Source: Bacteroidales bacterium (lineage in GTDB: Bacteria; Bacteroidota; Bacteroidia; Bacteroidales; VadinHA17). Taken from it: 44,015 bases of DNA. Position 1 is the stretch's first letter; the number at the start of each line of letters is the position of its first letter. The stretch lies in assembly GCA_017882345.1 (NCBI GenBank), contig JADGPT010000003.1, forward strand, positions 1-44,015. Reading direction: 5' to 3'. The position numbers and the translations under genes are program-made. The notes beneath the pieces were generated by a model. That model saw only the letters and a list, made by a program, of their open reading frames with translations, was not told where the DNA came from and made no database searches. Positions 43,421-44,015 of this stretch are shown here, one piece after another.

Positions 43421-44015
43421 CTAATTTATCTTATACATCATCAAAGTTTCCGCATCTTTTATATATATCTTTTCTCCTGCAACTATTGGGTATGAATAAA
43501 CAGAGGTTTCTGAAACCTTGTATTTTATCACTTCACTATAAGCAGTTGACGCAGGTTTAAATACTATCAGGTTTGCGGTACTTGGTAATCCTATAATTAC
43601 TGTACCACAATCAACGATTGAAGCAAAGTCACTGTTGACAGCATTATCGATCCATGCAGTTTGTCCAGTTGTTGAATTCAGGCAGTAGATTCTTTTCTGA
43701 TCAGTGAATCCATAGAGGAATCCATCTTTAAGTACAGGGGTGTTCCATTTTGCTCCTATTGTGGGGTTGGTCCATAATTCTTTTGTAACATATTCATTAC
43801 CACTCTTCTCTACTTTAAGCGCTTTCGTTCCTGTTCCCTGTCCGGTTAAATAAATTGTTTGTCCATCAATATATGGACTAACACAATTATAGAACCGTTG
43901 CTGAACAGGAGTCGCTATCTGCCACATTAGTTTTCCGTCCGCGAGGTTCAGGGAAATGAGGTTTTTTTCAGTCTGTACAATCAGATGTTTTTTGCCGTCA
44001 ATAATCATTACGGAG
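43421..44015 (-). CDS. PQQ-like beta-propeller repeat protein, 5' part outside the window
   Basis: A C-terminal fragment of at least 198 residues; the frame stays open to the window edge, so the ATG at 44008 need not be the real start. It shows PQQ-enzyme-type blades: LISLNLADGKLMWQIATP, KDGFLYGFTDQKRIYCLNSTTGQTAWID (in parts) and SVVAGEKIYIKDAETLMMYKI-like ends. Proteins of this kind may be outer-membrane assembly factors (BamB-like), dehydrogenases or exported propellers. No cofactor residue can be judged from the fragment. It converges on the two-TM gene. Confidence 0.8.
   Translation of the reverse strand, partial: SVMIIDGKKHLIVQTEKNLISLNLADGKLMWQIATPVQQRFYNCVSPYIDGQTIYLTGQGTGTKALKVEKSGNEYVTKELWTNPTIGAKWNTPVLKDGFLYGFTDQKRIYCLNSTTGQTAWIDNAVNSDFASIVDCGTVIIGLPSTANLIVFKPASTAYSEVIKYKVSETSVYSYPIVAGEKIYIKDAETLMMYKIN

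Overview
The window reads as a chromosomal segment of a Bacteroidota bacterium, most likely Bacteroidales/Marinilabiliales-like. Four things support this. Many genes are preceded by the Bacteroidota -7 box TAnnTTTG, often with a TTG about 20 bp upstream. Strong Shine-Dalgarno sequences are largely absent. The families are typical of the phylum: SiaB/SiaC-like pairs, a DoxX-thioredoxin protein beside tpiA, a folP-cdaA pair, the serC-serA-DUF1015 run and a PorE-like OmpA protein. Intergenic DNA is AT-rich. I see no rRNA, tRNA, CRISPR array, transposase or integrase. The content is mainly housekeeping, with several lineage-specific unknowns. No gene-free gap exceeds about 300 bases.

Layout. 0-1.4 kb: ugd (-). 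1.7-9.7 kb (+): rpsA, a STAS anti-anti-sigma-type protein, rnz, guaA, an S41 C-terminal-processing protease and an RlmL-like rRNA methyltransferase. 9.8-10.8 kb (+): a SiaB-like kinase and SiaC-like phosphoprotein pair. It converges through a hairpin terminator on a 1023-residue ABCG-type half transporter (-) with an unusual N-terminal regulatory extension. 14-18.2 kb: a flavin reductase (-), clpB (+), and an Hpt-STAS two-gene operon (-). 18.3-26.5 kb (+): a PorE-like OmpA protein, gcvT, a ComB-family phosphatase, then serC-serA-DUF1015-yggS. 26.5-28.5 kb: a small HEAT-like protein (-), and a lipoprotein plus small exported protein (+) of unknown function. 28.5-33.8 kb: uvrA (-), an ECF sigma factor with a small downstream ORF (+), rsmE (-) and a YfcE-like phosphodiesterase (+). 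33.8-41.1 kb (-): a 1502-residue exported protein I cannot assign, tpiA, a DoxX-thioredoxin membrane protein and tmk. 41.2-44 kb: folP, the diadenylate cyclase cdaA and a two-TM small protein (+), then a truncated PQQ-type beta-propeller protein (-).

How the genes fit together. serC and serA supply serine, and gcvT links glycine to one-carbon folate, to which folP also contributes. rpsA, rnz, rsmE and the RlmL-like enzyme serve RNA processing and translation; clpB and uvrA serve stress and DNA repair. Five small signalling proteins (two STAS, SiaB-like, SiaC-like, Hpt) lie within about 14 kb. They suggest partner-switching or phosphorelay circuits whose phosphatases, histidine kinases and outputs lie outside the window.

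Non-coding structure. Two intergenic repeat families stand out: a C-run/G-run element at about six places, and an A-rich AAAAGAC tract that begins directly after three stop codons. There are also two strong bidirectional terminators. The most intriguing uncharacterised items are the 1502-residue exported protein, the ABC transporter extension beside siaBC, and the lipoprotein/exported-protein pair.
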